Positions 6,544-13,637 of a DNA stretch of 13,637 nucleotides are shown one piece after another; position 1 is the first letter of the stretch, and each line of letters opens with the position of its first letter. The stretch is from contig CANCGX010000023.1 of assembly GCA_947377725.1 (NCBI GenBank), positions 1 through 13,637 on the forward strand, written 5' to 3'. The DNA is from Actinomycetota bacterium (GTDB taxonomy: Bacteria > Actinomycetota > Actinomycetes > Nanopelagicales > Nanopelagicaceae). A program made the position numbers and the translations under genes. The notes under the pieces are model-generated. The model was given only the letters and a program-made list of their open reading frames with translations. It was not told the origin of the DNA and did not search any database.

Positions 6544-7977
6544 ATGTTTAAGAATTCTGCTGAAATCTTTGATTTCATTAAGAAGAACGATGTGAAGTTG
6601 ATTGACGTTCGCTTCATCGATCTTCCCGGTATCCAACATCACTTCAACGTTCCAGTTGAATCTTTTGATGAAGCTGTTTTCACTGATGGATTAATGTTCG
6701 ATGGTTCATCTATTCGCGGATTCCAATCAATTCACGAGTCAGATATGAAACTTCTTCCTATCCCTTCATCTGCTTACATCGATCCTTATCGCGCAGTGAA
6801 GACACTCATCATTCTTTTCTCAGTGCACAACCCACACGATGACACTCCTTACTCACGCGATCCTCGCGGAGTTGTAAAGAAAGCTGTTGATTATCTTCAA
6901 TCAACAGGTATTGCAGACACTGCATTCTTTGCACCAGAAGCAGAGTTCTATGTGTTTGACGCGGTGCGTTTTAGCACTGGCATGAACGAGGCTTACCACC
7001 ACATCGATTCATACGAAGGCTGGTGGAACACTGGCGCAGAGACAGATCCAGATGGAAGCCCAAACCGCGGATACCGCACACGTATCAAGGGCGGATATTT
7101 CCCAGTTTCTCCAACCGATCAGTTCGCAGATCTTCGCGATGAAATGGTTATGAAGCTTGGCGAAGTTGGCCTTCTTGTTGAGCGCGCTCACCACGAAGTT
7201 GGAACAGCCGGTCAAATGGAAATTAATTACCGCTTCTCTGATATTCAACAAGCTGGTGACGACGTAATGAAGTTTAAGTACGTTATCAAGAACACCGCTT
7301 GGGAGAATGGCAAGACCGCAACATTCATGCCTAAGCCACTCTTTGGAGATAACGGTTCAGGTATGCACGTTCACCAATCACTGTGGAAAGATGGAAAGTC
7401 ATTGATGTTCGAAAAGGGCAACTATGGCGATCTTTCAGAAATTGCACGTTGGTATATCGGTGGACTCTTGAAGCATGCACCCTCACTTCTTGCATTCACC
7501 AACCCAACAGTTAACTCATACCGCCGCTTGGTTCCAGGGTATGAAGCACCAGTAAATCTTGCATATTCAGCACGTAACCGTTCGGCTTGTATTCGTATTC
7601 CGATTACTGGAGACAATCCAAAGGCTAAGCGCATTGAGTTCCGCTGCCCAGATCCATCTTCAAATCCATACCTTGCATTCGCTGCAATGTTGATGGCTGG
7701 TATTGATGGAATTCAGAACAAGATTGAGCCACCTGCCCCAGTTGATAAGGACATCTACGAGCTCAGCGGTGAAGAAGCTGCTGCTATCGCTCAGGTTCCT
7801 GGTTCACTTGATGCAGCACTCGACAACCTTGAAAAGGACCACGAGTTCCTTACAAAGGGTGGAGTATTCACTGACGATCTCATCAGCACATGGATTAACT
7901 GGAAGCGTAAAGAAGAAGTTGATTACGTTCGTTTGCGTCCACATCCAGCAGAGTTCGAGTTGTACTACGACCTCTAA
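6544..7977 (+). CDS. glnA: Glutamine synthetase, type I-beta (GlnA)
   Basis: GlnA makes glutamine from glutamate, ammonia and ATP and is the main entry point for nitrogen; the active enzyme is a cytoplasmic dodecamer. The protein is 477 aa, the usual length of type I enzymes, and contains the 25-residue insertion region of the beta subtype. Visible landmarks are FDGSSIRGF (52-60), metal-binding Glu132 and Glu134 (PEAEFYVF), Glu218 and Glu226 in the HHEVGTAGQMEIN block, and His275 in GDNGSGMHVHQSL. The ATP/glutamate region is NPTVNSYRRLVPGYEAP (320-336), and Glu365 is in RIEFRCPD. The expected adenylylated tyrosine is Tyr405 in DKDIYELSGEE; the consensus after it is normally LPPEE, so the loop has changed. 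A Shine-Dalgarno precedes ATG 6544 and a strong intrinsic terminator follows, so it is likely a single-gene transcript. glnE, which lies next to glnA1 in M. tuberculosis, is not adjacent here. Confidence 0.98.
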   Translation: MFKNSAEIFDFIKKNDVKLIDVRFIDLPGIQHHFNVPVESFDEAVFTDGLMFDGSSIRGFQSIHESDMKLLPIPSSAYIDPYRAVKTLIILFSVHNPHDDTPYSRDPRGVVKKAVDYLQSTGIADTAFFAPEAEFYVFDAVRFSTGMNEAYHHIDSYEGWWNTGAETDPDGSPNRGYRTRIKGGYFPVSPTDQFADLRDEMVMKLGEVGLLVERAHHEVGTAGQMEINYRFSDIQQAGDDVMKFKYVIKNTAWENGKTATFMPKPLFGDNGSGMHVHQSLWKDGKSLMFEKGNYGDLSEIARWYIGGLLKHAPSLLAFTNPTVNSYRRLVPGYEAPVNLAYSARNRSACIRIPITGDNPKAKRIEFRCPDPSSNPYLAFAAMLMAGIDGIQNKIEPPAPVDKDIYELSGEEAAAIAQVPGSLDAALDNLEKDHEFLTKGGVFTDDLISTWINWKRKEEVDYVRLRPHPAEFELYYDL

Positions 7978-8003
7978 AATCTCCTAAAAAGAGTCCGTCG
8001 TTC

Positions 8004-8036
8004 AAAACCCCGTCAGAAATGGCGGGGTTTTTTATT
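8004..8036 (+). terminator. Intrinsic terminator of glnA
   Basis: A 9-bp stem (AACCCCGTC at 8006-8014 pairing with GGCGGGGTT at 8021-8029, one G-T pair) closes a 6-nt loop and runs into a T tract from 8028 to 8033. Flanking A and T residues can extend the stem. It begins 26 nt after the glnA stop and is the clearest terminator in the window. Confidence 0.92.
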
Positions 8037-8045
8037 GCCATCTCC

Positions 8046-8074
8046 TTAACATTCAATAAACGCTATGTTAGATT
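8046..8074 (+). promoter_or_regulatory. Putative sigma-70-type promoter of the class III aminotransferase gene
   Basis: TTAACA (8046-8051) matches five of six bases of the -35 consensus. A spacer of 17 nt separates it from TAGATT (8069-8074), which matches four of six of the -10 consensus and keeps TAnnnT. Transcription would start near 8081, leaving a leader of about 27 nt that carries AAGGA (8096-8100) 7 nt before the ATG. It lies just after the glnA terminator, as expected for an independent unit. Confidence 0.6.
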
Positions 8075-8107
8075 CGCGGCACAAACTAAAGAATTAAGGA
8101 ACTCATA

Positions 8108-9442
8108 ATGTCATCTGAAAAAGGCGCCGAAGTATTTGCAAACGATCGCAAGTACGTATTCCACTCATGGTCGGCTCAAGCTCAAATCTCTCCCATGACG
8201 GTTCAAAGTGGCAGTGGTTCCTACTTCTGGGACTTTGACGGCAAGAAGTACCTAGATTTCTCGTGTCAGTTGGTTTTCACAAATATTGGACATCAACATC
8301 CCAAGGTCATCCAAGCAATCAAAGATCAAGCGGATGTTCTTGCAACCGTTGCCCCACAACATGCAAACGAAGCCCGTAATGGCGCGGCCCAACGCATCGT
8401 TGAACTTGCTGGTGGAGAGTTTGAAAAAGTTTTCTTCACAAATGGTGGCGCGGATGGAATCGAGAATGCTGTTCGCATGGCTCGCCTTCATACCGGCAAG
8501 CATAAAATTCTTTCAACTTATCGTTCTTATCACGGCAACACAGGTTCAGCGATTAATGCAACTGGAGATCCACGTCGATTGCCAAATGAGTTTTCACATG
8601 CTCACGTCCACTTTTGGGGACCTTATCTTTATCGTTCATCCTTCTGGGCAACAACCGAACAAGAGGAATGCGAACGCGCACTCGCCCACCTAGAGCAAAC
8701 CATCATCTTTGAAGGCGCTCACACAATTGCCGCAATTTTGATTGAGTCAGTACCTGGAACTGCAGGAGTATTAGTTCCGCCAAAAGGCTATCTCGATGGC
8801 ATTCGTGCTCTCTGTGACAAGTACGGAATCCTTTGGATTGCCGATGAAGTCATGGCTGGTTTTGGAAGAACTGGAAAATGGTTTGCCTTCCAACATGGCA
8901 CTGCGCAACCAGATCTGATTGTTTTTGCTAAAGGCGTGAACTCTGGCTACATCCCTATGGGTGGCGTAGTAATCACTAAAAATATTGCAGCAACATTTAA
9001 TGATCGCGTATTTCCTGGAGGGCTAACATATTCAGGTCATCCAATCGCATGTGCTGCTTCAGTAGCAACGATCGATGCAATGAAGAGCGAAAATATGATT
9101 GAAAACGCAGCGATGATTGGTGAAACCGTTATTCGACCAGCTCTGATTGAGATGGCAAAGAAGCACCAGATGATTGGTGACGTCCGCGGTCAAGGAGTTT
9201 TTTGGAGTTTAGACCTTGTTACCAATCGCAATACACGCGAACCAATGGCTCCGTATGGTTCTTCCAGTCCAGCAATGAATGAAATCGTTGCAGAGTGTAA
9301 GAAACTTGGTTTAATGCCCTTTAATAATTTCAATCGTATTCACCTCAATCCTCCGTGCAACATAAGCGTGGAAGATGCAAAATTGGGTCTTGAAATACTC
9401 GATCAGGTCTTTACTTCGATGGCGCATCACTACAAGGGTTAA
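8108..9442 (+). CDS. Class III PLP-dependent aminotransferase (omega-amino acid/pyruvate type)
   Basis: This is a 444-residue fold-type I aminotransferase of subgroup III, the group that includes omega-amino acid:pyruvate, taurine:pyruvate and 4-aminobutyrate aminotransferases. It uses pyridoxal phosphate to move an amino group, usually from a terminal amine, to an oxo-acid. Landmarks: FTNGGADGIENAVRMAR (110-126) binds the cofactor phosphate, and YRSYHG (138-143) stacks on the ring. Asp246 in WIADEVMAGFGRTGKW contacts the pyridine nitrogen. Lys275 in FAKGVNSGYIPMGG forms the Schiff base. GGLTYSGHP (304-312) closes the site. N-terminal blocks HSWSAQ and LDFSCQLVFTNIGHQHP resemble proteins annotated in actinobacteria as aspartate or taurine-pyruvate aminotransferase family; the substrate is unproven. 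A good Shine-Dalgarno and an upstream promoter fix the start. marC follows 18 nt later but seems to have its own promoter. Confidence 0.93.
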   Translation: MSSEKGAEVFANDRKYVFHSWSAQAQISPMTVQSGSGSYFWDFDGKKYLDFSCQLVFTNIGHQHPKVIQAIKDQADVLATVAPQHANEARNGAAQRIVELAGGEFEKVFFTNGGADGIENAVRMARLHTGKHKILSTYRSYHGNTGSAINATGDPRRLPNEFSHAHVHFWGPYLYRSSFWATTEQEECERALAHLEQTIIFEGAHTIAAILIESVPGTAGVLVPPKGYLDGIRALCDKYGILWIADEVMAGFGRTGKWFAFQHGTAQPDLIVFAKGVNSGYIPMGGVVITKNIAATFNDRVFPGGLTYSGHPIACAASVATIDAMKSENMIENAAMIGETVIRPALIEMAKKHQMIGDVRGQGVFWSLDLVTNRNTREPMAPYGSSSPAMNEIVAECKKLGLMPFNNFNRIHLNPPCNISVEDAKLGLEILDQVFTSMAHHYKG

Positions 9443-9447
9443 TTTGT

Positions 9448-9453
9448 TACCCT
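9448..9453 (+). promoter_or_regulatory. Putative -10 element of a leaderless marC-family promoter
   Basis: TACCCT (TAnnnT) is followed by 7 nt and then the ATG at 9461, with no Shine-Dalgarno in the 18-nt gap after the aminotransferase stop. The identical hexamer stands before the ABC-F start at 10951. No -35 is evident. Confidence 0.5.
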
Positions 9454-9460
9454 TCACGGT

Positions 9461-10084
9461 ATGAATAGCCTTTTGCACGTTTCGGCGCTTACATTTGGTA
9501 TACAAGCCTTTGTAACTCTTTTTGTTATCTTGGATCCACCTGGGGCAATTCCAATTTTTCTATCCCTTGTTTCATCTAAGAAACCAAAAGAGCGTGTGAA
9601 ACTTGCTTGGCAAGGGGCAACGTCCTCGCTCATCATTATTGTGGTCTTCGCGCTTTTTGGGCAAGTGATTCTCAATTACTTGCATATATCTCTTAACGCA
9701 CTTCAAGGCGCTGGCGGATTACTTCTATTTTTAATTTCGATGGAACTTCTCACTGGCAAAGGAACTGAAGAGAGTGCGACCAAGAATGTGAATGTCGCAA
9801 TGGTTCCATTGGGCACACCTATCTTGGCTGGGCCAGGAGCAATTGTCACAACAATGCTTTATGTCCAGTATGCACATTCTTCCTCGGCAAAACTTTCTCT
9901 AGCCGGTGCAATTATTGCCGTTCACATCGTCATCGGACTGACCCTAATGTTCTCCACAAAAATCCTTGGACTCATCAAAGATTCAGGAGTGATGCTCGTA
10001 GCTCGCGTTGCAGGTTTGCTTGTTGCAGCCATTGCGGTGGAAATGATGGTTCAATCCATTAAAGGATTCTTTAACCTCGCATAG
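9461..10084 (+). CDS. MarC-family integral membrane protein
   Basis: The 207-residue protein is almost wholly hydrophobic, with about six predicted helices. The first helix carries FVTLFVILDPPGAIPIFLSL (17-36), and VPLGTPILAGPGAIVTT sits near 117-133; both repeat units of the MarC family, each ending in a PG-A-I type motif, are present. Function is unsettled: the family was once linked to multiple antibiotic resistance in E. coli but that role was not upheld, so it is best called a putative transporter or permease. The start has a TAnnnT element 7 nt upstream and no ribosome binding site. The stop lies inside the tail of the EamA gene on the other strand (14-bp convergent overlap). Length matches the family. 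Confidence 0.93.
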   Translation: MNSLLHVSALTFGIQAFVTLFVILDPPGAIPIFLSLVSSKKPKERVKLAWQGATSSLIIIVVFALFGQVILNYLHISLNALQGAGGLLLFLISMELLTGKGTEESATKNVNVAMVPLGTPILAGPGAIVTTMLYVQYAHSSSAKLSLAGAIIAVHIVIGLTLMFSTKILGLIKDSGVMLVARVAGLLVAAIAVEMMVQSIKGFFNLA

Positions 10085-10940
10085 CAAGATAAAGTAGCCC
10101 GGCAATAACTATCGCTATGCCGACCCAGCTTGTAAGTGCAAGAGTGTTTCCTAAAACAATCACTGCGAGCAAAGTAGCCGTCGCGGGTTCTGCTAATACC
10201 AAAGTCGAAGCGGTGCTGGAATGTACGCGCTTGAGCCCGTATGCATACAAGGTATAACCAAGCCCTGTCGTAAATATGCCAAGCCAAAGAATGAGTGAGG
10301 CTCCTTTAACGGTAAAGATCCAGTGCGTTCCGGCGACGAAACAAAATGGAAAGACAGCCAGCGCTGCAAGAGAGAAAACTGAAGCTGCCAAACGGACGGG
10401 TTCTACTCCGGAATTAAGAGCTCGCCTGCTTGTGACGTTGAAGAATGCAAATCCAAGCCCGGCAACAAGTGCAAGAAATACTCCCCCGAGATTAAATCCT
10501 TTATCACTATGGTTGAGATTGAGAAGAACAATTCCCACCGTTGTAATCACAGTGGCAATGAACCACACTCGTTTTGGCTTCTCTTTGACCATGAGATATG
10601 CAACTACTCCAGTGAAAATCGGAGCACTACCGAGAGCTGTGATGGTTGCTATCGGTACTCCAGTAAGTCTCACCGAAGAAAAGAATGAGAGTTGGTAAAT
10701 TGCAATTCCAAGTCCCGATATCCAAAGATCACTCTTTCCGATTCGAGTTTTAGACGCTTTTGCAGTAAATCTCGAAATAAGCAGAAGAGTGAGAGCGCCA
10801 ATAAATAGCCTTGTACTCGCAACCGCAAGAGGTGAAATTCCCTTGCCTAAAAGGGTCTGAGAAGTACCAGTTGTTCCAAAACAGATTCCTGCGGCCATTA
10901 TCGCCAATGAACCGATTTTATTATGGTCAGATTCACTCAC
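10071..10940 (-). CDS. EamA/DMT-family permease
   Basis: This is a drug/metabolite-transporter family permease of 289 aa with about ten membrane helices arranged as two EamA repeats. The first repeat starts with GSLAIMAAGICFGTTGTSQ and the second with GGVFLALVAGLGFAFFNVTS. A conserved EPATATLLAVIVLG stands near the end, where the family usually has a Glu-Pro before the last helices. Such proteins export amino acids or metabolites; the substrate cannot be read from sequence. The frame is open upstream to ATG 11150, but that would run 70 residues inside the ABC-F gene. I chose GTG 10940 because it starts just before the first helix, gives the standard length, and has TACCTT 6 nt upstream, matching the leaderless pattern. 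It is divergent from the ABC-F gene across 22 nt and overlaps marC by 14 bp at its end. Confidence 0.92.
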   Translation of the reverse strand: MSESDHNKIGSLAIMAAGICFGTTGTSQTLLGKGISPLAVASTRLFIGALTLLLISRFTAKASKTRIGKSDLWISGLGIAIYQLSFFSSVRLTGVPIATITALGSAPIFTGVVAYLMVKEKPKRVWFIATVITTVGIVLLNLNHSDKGFNLGGVFLALVAGLGFAFFNVTSRRALNSGVEPVRLAASVFSLAALAVFPFCFVAGTHWIFTVKGASLILWLGIFTTGLGYTLYAYGLKRVHSSTASTLVLAEPATATLLAVIVLGNTLALTSWVGIAIVIAGLLYLAMRG

Positions 10941-10946
10941 CGCGCA

Positions 10947-10952
10947 AAGGTA
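10947..10952 (-). promoter_or_regulatory. Putative -10 element of the leaderless EamA promoter
   Basis: On the minus strand the hexamer is TACCTT (TAnnnT), followed by 6 nt (TGCGCG) and then the GTG at 10940. There is no Shine-Dalgarno. It shares the two bases 10951-10952 with the -10 of the divergent ABC-F gene. Confidence 0.55.
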
Positions 10953-10956
10953 CCCT
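10951..10956 (+). promoter_or_regulatory. Putative -10 element of the leaderless ABC-F promoter
   Basis: TACCCT is followed by 6 nt (AGGGCA) and then the GTG at 10963. The hexamer sits within two overlapping palindromes, GGTACC (10949-10954) and CCCTAGGG (10953-10960). AGGG 2 nt before the GTG is too close to serve as a normal ribosome binding site. Confidence 0.55.
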
Positions 10957-10962
10957 AGGGCA

Positions 10963-12561
10963 GTGATTGCGACCCAGAGCCTCGAGCTACGTGCAGCTGC
11001 CAGACTCCTCGTCAGCAACGTAACCGTGCGAATTAACCACGGAGACCGCGTGGGTTTTGTCGGTCGAAATGGCGCTGGTAAATCAACTTTATGCAAAGTC
11101 CTTGCTGGAGAAACAATGCCCGCCGGTGGCCAGGTTAATCGAACAGGCACAATCGGTTACCTTCCCCAGGATCCCCGTACAGGCGATCAAGAAGATAGCG
11201 TCATCAATCGAATTCTCTCAGCACGTGGTCTAGATCAAATAGTTGCCAGAATGCGTAAAGCTGAAGATGCCATGGCAACTGCAACTCCGGAAGAACTTGA
11301 AAAAGCCCTTGATCGATATTCGGCAGTTAACGCTGAATTCGAAAGTGCAGGCGGTTACACCGCATCATCCGAAGCCGAATCCATCCTCACAAACCTTGGA
11401 ATTCCTGAAAGACTTTTTGAGGAATCTCTAGAAGCACTCAGTGGTGGACAACGTCGCCGAGTTGAACTTGCACGAATTCTGTTCAGTGGCGCAGACACCC
11501 TCTTACTCGATGAGCCTACGAACCACCTTGATGCTGAATCGATCATCTGGCTTCGAGAGTACTTGATGAAGTACAGCGGCGGACTTGTCATCATCTCCCA
11601 CGATGTAAATCTCATCGAAACCGTCGTTAATAAAGTTTTCTACATCGATGCAAACCGAAACGTCATTGATGTGTACAACATGGGATGGAAGAAATATTTA
11701 CTTCAGCGCGAGCAAGACGAACATCGCCGTAAAAAGGAACGCGCAAACGCAGAGAAGAAAGCTGCGATTCTTGCGAAGCAAGGCGAGAAGATGCGTGCAA
11801 AAGCTTCTAAAGCTAAGGCTGCTCAAGGCATGCTGCGCCGCGCAGATCAATTACTTTCAGGTCTTGAAGATGTACGCGTAAAAGACAAAGTCGCAAAATT
11901 GCGATTTCCTACTCCGGCTCCATGCGGAAAAACTCCGCTTACTGCTGAGGGTCTTAGCAAGTCGTACGGATCGTTAGAAGTCTTTACCGATGTAGATCTT
12001 GCAATCGATCGCGGCTCCAGAGTTGTGATTCTTGGATTGAACGGTGCCGGAAAAACTACCCTTCTTAAGATTCTTGCAGGTGTCGGTCAATCCGACACGG
12101 GTTCTGTAAATCCTGGCCATGGCTTGAAGATTGGCTACTACGCACAAGAGCACGAAATGTTGGATTTTGAGCGGACCGTATTGCAGAACATGATGTCGTC
12201 AGGTGCTGATATTAAGGAACAACAAGCCCGACAAGTTCTGGGATCGTTCCTCTTTATTGGAGACGATGTTGATAAGTTTGTAAAAGTATTGAGTGGTGGC
12301 GAAAGAACTCGTCTAGCACTAGCAACTCTTGTAGTTGGCGAAGCAAACGTCTTGATGTTAGATGAACCTACAAACAACTTGGATCCAGCATCCCGTGATG
12401 AGATTTTGGGTGCGTTAACGGAATACCAAGGCGCAGTAATTTTGGTGAGCCACGATGAAGGTGCAGTACGCGCCCTCAAACCAGAGCGCGTTCTACTACT
12501 TCCAGATGGTGATGAAGACCTTTGGAATGATGATTACCTTGATCTTATTTCGCTTGAATAA
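10963..12561 (+). CDS. ABC-F family ATPase (soluble, twin ABC domains)
   Basis: The protein is 532 aa and has two ATP-binding cassettes in one chain and no membrane segments, so it is an ABC-F protein rather than an exporter. Domain 1 has Walker A GRNGAGKS (34-41), signature LSGGQ (159-163), Walker B LLLDE (180-184) and switch His213. Domain 2 has Walker A GLNGAGKT (358-365), signature LSGGE (443-447), Walker B LMLDE (464-468) and switch His497. Between them, about 245-310, lies a highly charged, probably coiled-coil linker (KKERANAEKKAAILAKQG), the P-site tRNA interaction motif region of ABC-F proteins. Members act on the ribosome as translation factors or antibiotic-protection proteins; this one resembles the M. 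tuberculosis Rv1473 type, so either role is possible. It starts at GTG 10963, likely leaderless, and its stop abuts the stop of the convergent aminotransferase gene with no gap. Confidence 0.95.
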   Translation: MIATQSLELRAAARLLVSNVTVRINHGDRVGFVGRNGAGKSTLCKVLAGETMPAGGQVNRTGTIGYLPQDPRTGDQEDSVINRILSARGLDQIVARMRKAEDAMATATPEELEKALDRYSAVNAEFESAGGYTASSEAESILTNLGIPERLFEESLEALSGGQRRRVELARILFSGADTLLLDEPTNHLDAESIIWLREYLMKYSGGLVIISHDVNLIETVVNKVFYIDANRNVIDVYNMGWKKYLLQREQDEHRRKKERANAEKKAAILAKQGEKMRAKASKAKAAQGMLRRADQLLSGLEDVRVKDKVAKLRFPTPAPCGKTPLTAEGLSKSYGSLEVFTDVDLAIDRGSRVVILGLNGAGKTTLLKILAGVGQSDTGSVNPGHGLKIGYYAQEHEMLDFERTVLQNMMSSGADIKEQQARQVLGSFLFIGDDVDKFVKVLSGGERTRLALATLVVGEANVLMLDEPTNNLDPASRDEILGALTEYQGAVILVSHDEGAVRALKPERVLLLPDGDEDLWNDDYLDLISLE

Positions 12562-13637
12562 TTAAGCTCGCAACGCTTTCGCAAGCTCTCGGAAATCTTC
12601 CACAAGCAAGTCGATTTCACGTTGACCGTGTGCCAACGAAATAAGCCACTGCTCATCCAATCCCGGAGGCGTAATGATTCCGCGGTTGAGCGACCAGAGC
12701 CATGACAATTCAGCAATCTTAAAATCAGTCGCTTTGTAATCACGGTAATTGCGAACAGGATCGATAGACCATGTGATGCAACCCTTGATACCAAATCCAA
12801 CTGTGTGAGCTGGAAGTTGATACTCGTCGATGATTTCAGAGATTCTCTCCAGTGCTTGCATGTTGAGTGCTTCAGCGGCTGCAAGTGCTTCCGGAGTGCA
12901 AATCTTGTCAATGGCACGAACTCCAGCCATTGCCAGAGGGTTGCCGTTGAATGTTCCAAAATGTGGCATGCGGTTATCTACAACAACCTGCATAATTTCG
13001 CGCTTTCCACCAAATGCAGCAAGCGGTAGACCGCCACCGATAGATTTTGCGAGAGAAATTAAATCTGGTTGCACGCCAATTCGTTGAGCTGCTCCATGAG
13101 GTCCAGCAGTTAAGCCGGTCTTCACTTCATCAAAAATAAGGACGACGTTGTATTGGTCGCAAAGATCACGCACACCTTGTAGGTAGCCTTCATCTGGAAG
13201 AACAATCGCCAAGTTTTCAAGAACTGGCTCAACAATGAAGCAGGCAATCTCTGAGCTGTGGTCTTTGAAAATCTGCTCGAGCGAGTCCAAGTTGTTGAAA
13301 GGAACAACGTAGACAGTTCCTGGGTTAGCTCCTTCAGGCACGACGGCATTTGGGAAATCAGGTGACCCAGCTTTATCCAAAGACGGCTTTGCTGAAACAG
13401 TTAATGGGTCGTAAGAGCCGTGATATCCGCCTTCGACTTTAACGATTGCATCTCTGCCTGTGAAAGCTCGGGCAGTTCTAACGCAATACATCGTTGCTTC
13501 AGTGCCAGAATTCGCAAAGCGAACTAAATCAATTGAGAAGCGCTTGCAGATTCTTTCGGCTGCGTCACGTGAAATTGGGGATGGAGTTACGAACAACATT
13601 CCCGTCTTCATCGCTTCTGTTGCTTCTTCAACAACGA
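12562..13637 (-). CDS. HemL-like class III aminotransferase, N-terminus beyond window edge
   Basis: The reading frame stays open to the right edge (codons for VVEEATEA precede the ATG at 13611), so the gene is partial and lacks roughly its first 70-90 residues. It is related to glutamate-1-semialdehyde 2,1-aminomutase. FANSGTEATMYCVRTAR (from the ATG at 13611, residues 32-48) binds the cofactor phosphate, and GGYHGSYD (61-68) stacks on the ring. Asp161 is in LIFDEVKTG, and Lys189 in LAKSIGGGLPLAAFGG is the Schiff-base lysine. FGTFNGNPLAMAG follows. It departs from true HemL at EPVLENLAIVLPDEGYL (HemL: EPVxGNMG) and at DEVKTGLTAGPHGA (HemL: DEVMTGFR). I therefore think it is a paralogue with another substrate rather than the haem enzyme, with some doubt. 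It ends exactly where the ABC-F gene ends. Confidence 0.88.
   Translation of the reverse strand, partial: VVEEATEAMKTGMLFVTPSPISRDAAERICKRFSIDLVRFANSGTEATMYCVRTARAFTGRDAIVKVEGGYHGSYDPLTVSAKPSLDKAGSPDFPNAVVPEGANPGTVYVVPFNNLDSLEQIFKDHSSEIACFIVEPVLENLAIVLPDEGYLQGVRDLCDQYNVVLIFDEVKTGLTAGPHGAAQRIGVQPDLISLAKSIGGGLPLAAFGGKREIMQVVVDNRMPHFGTFNGNPLAMAGVRAIDKICTPEALAAAEALNMQALERISEIIDEYQLPAHTVGFGIKGCITWSIDPVRNYRDYKATDFKIAELSWLWSLNRGIITPPGLDEQWLISLAHGQREIDLLVEDFRELAKALRA

Noticed and set aside
10276..10698. 140-codon plus-strand frame within the EamA gene
   Set aside because: It is the antisense shadow of a long hydrophobic gene; its Thr/Arg/Pro-rich translation has no recognisable domain.
10941..11150. 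EamA permease starting at ATG 11150
   Set aside because: This would place 70 hydrophilic, Arg/Pro-rich residues before the first helix and run wholly antisense to the Walker A region of the ABC-F gene.
1..13637. CRISPR array, insertion sequence, prophage, toxin-antitoxin or tRNA gene
   Set aside because: No spaced direct repeats, terminal inverted repeats, transposase or phage motifs, small paired toxin-like genes or tRNA cloverleaf sequences were found on reading both strands.

Overview
The window looks like a chromosomal segment of a compact, moderate-to-low-GC actinobacterium. By eye the base composition is well below that of mycobacteria or Streptomyces. The proteins are nevertheless clearly actinobacterial: LipB and LipA read closely like the mycobacterial proteins, and there is a DUF4191 membrane protein, a type I-beta glutamine synthetase and an actinobacterial ABC-F protein. 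The gene order lipB-lipA-DUF4191-RDD-glnA is the one I recall around Rv2217-Rv2220 of Mycobacterium tuberculosis. A freshwater, streamlined lineage such as the acI group (Nanopelagicales) would fit, but that is inference. No IS element, phage gene, CRISPR array, tRNA or rRNA was seen.

Layout. Minus strand, 1-2757: an MMPL/RND-type exporter followed after 4 nt by a Gfo/Idh/MocA oxidoreductase that runs off the left edge. Plus strand, 2935-5999: a tightly packed four-gene run of lipB (octanoyltransferase), lipA (lipoyl synthase), a PlsC-type acyltransferase and a DUF4191 membrane protein. Minus strand, 6016-6432: a small RDD membrane protein. Plus strand, 6544-7977: glnA, closed by a good intrinsic terminator. 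Plus strand, 8108-9442: a class III aminotransferase with its own promoter. Plus strand, 9461-10084: a MarC-family membrane protein. Minus strand, 10071-10940: an EamA/DMT transporter, overlapping marC tail to tail. Plus strand, 10963-12561: an ABC-F ATPase. Minus strand, 12562 to the right edge: a HemL-like class III aminotransferase lacking its N-terminus here.

How the genes relate. lipB and lipA form the complete de novo lipoylation pathway, from octanoyl-ACP to protein-bound lipoate. Their coupling to an acyltransferase and a membrane protein hints at a shared link to acyl-ACP and the membrane. glnA makes glutamine; its adenylylation-site loop departs from the usual consensus. The remaining genes look like ordinary metabolic and transport genes.

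The most distinctive feature is architecture. Four starts (lipB, marC, EamA, ABC-F) have a TAnnnT -10 element 6-7 nt upstream of the start codon and no Shine-Dalgarno, as expected for leaderless transcripts. Two of these promoters are back to back in a 22-nt gap and share bases. I did not find a convincing undescribed defence, mobile or biosynthetic system; the region is mostly core housekeeping.
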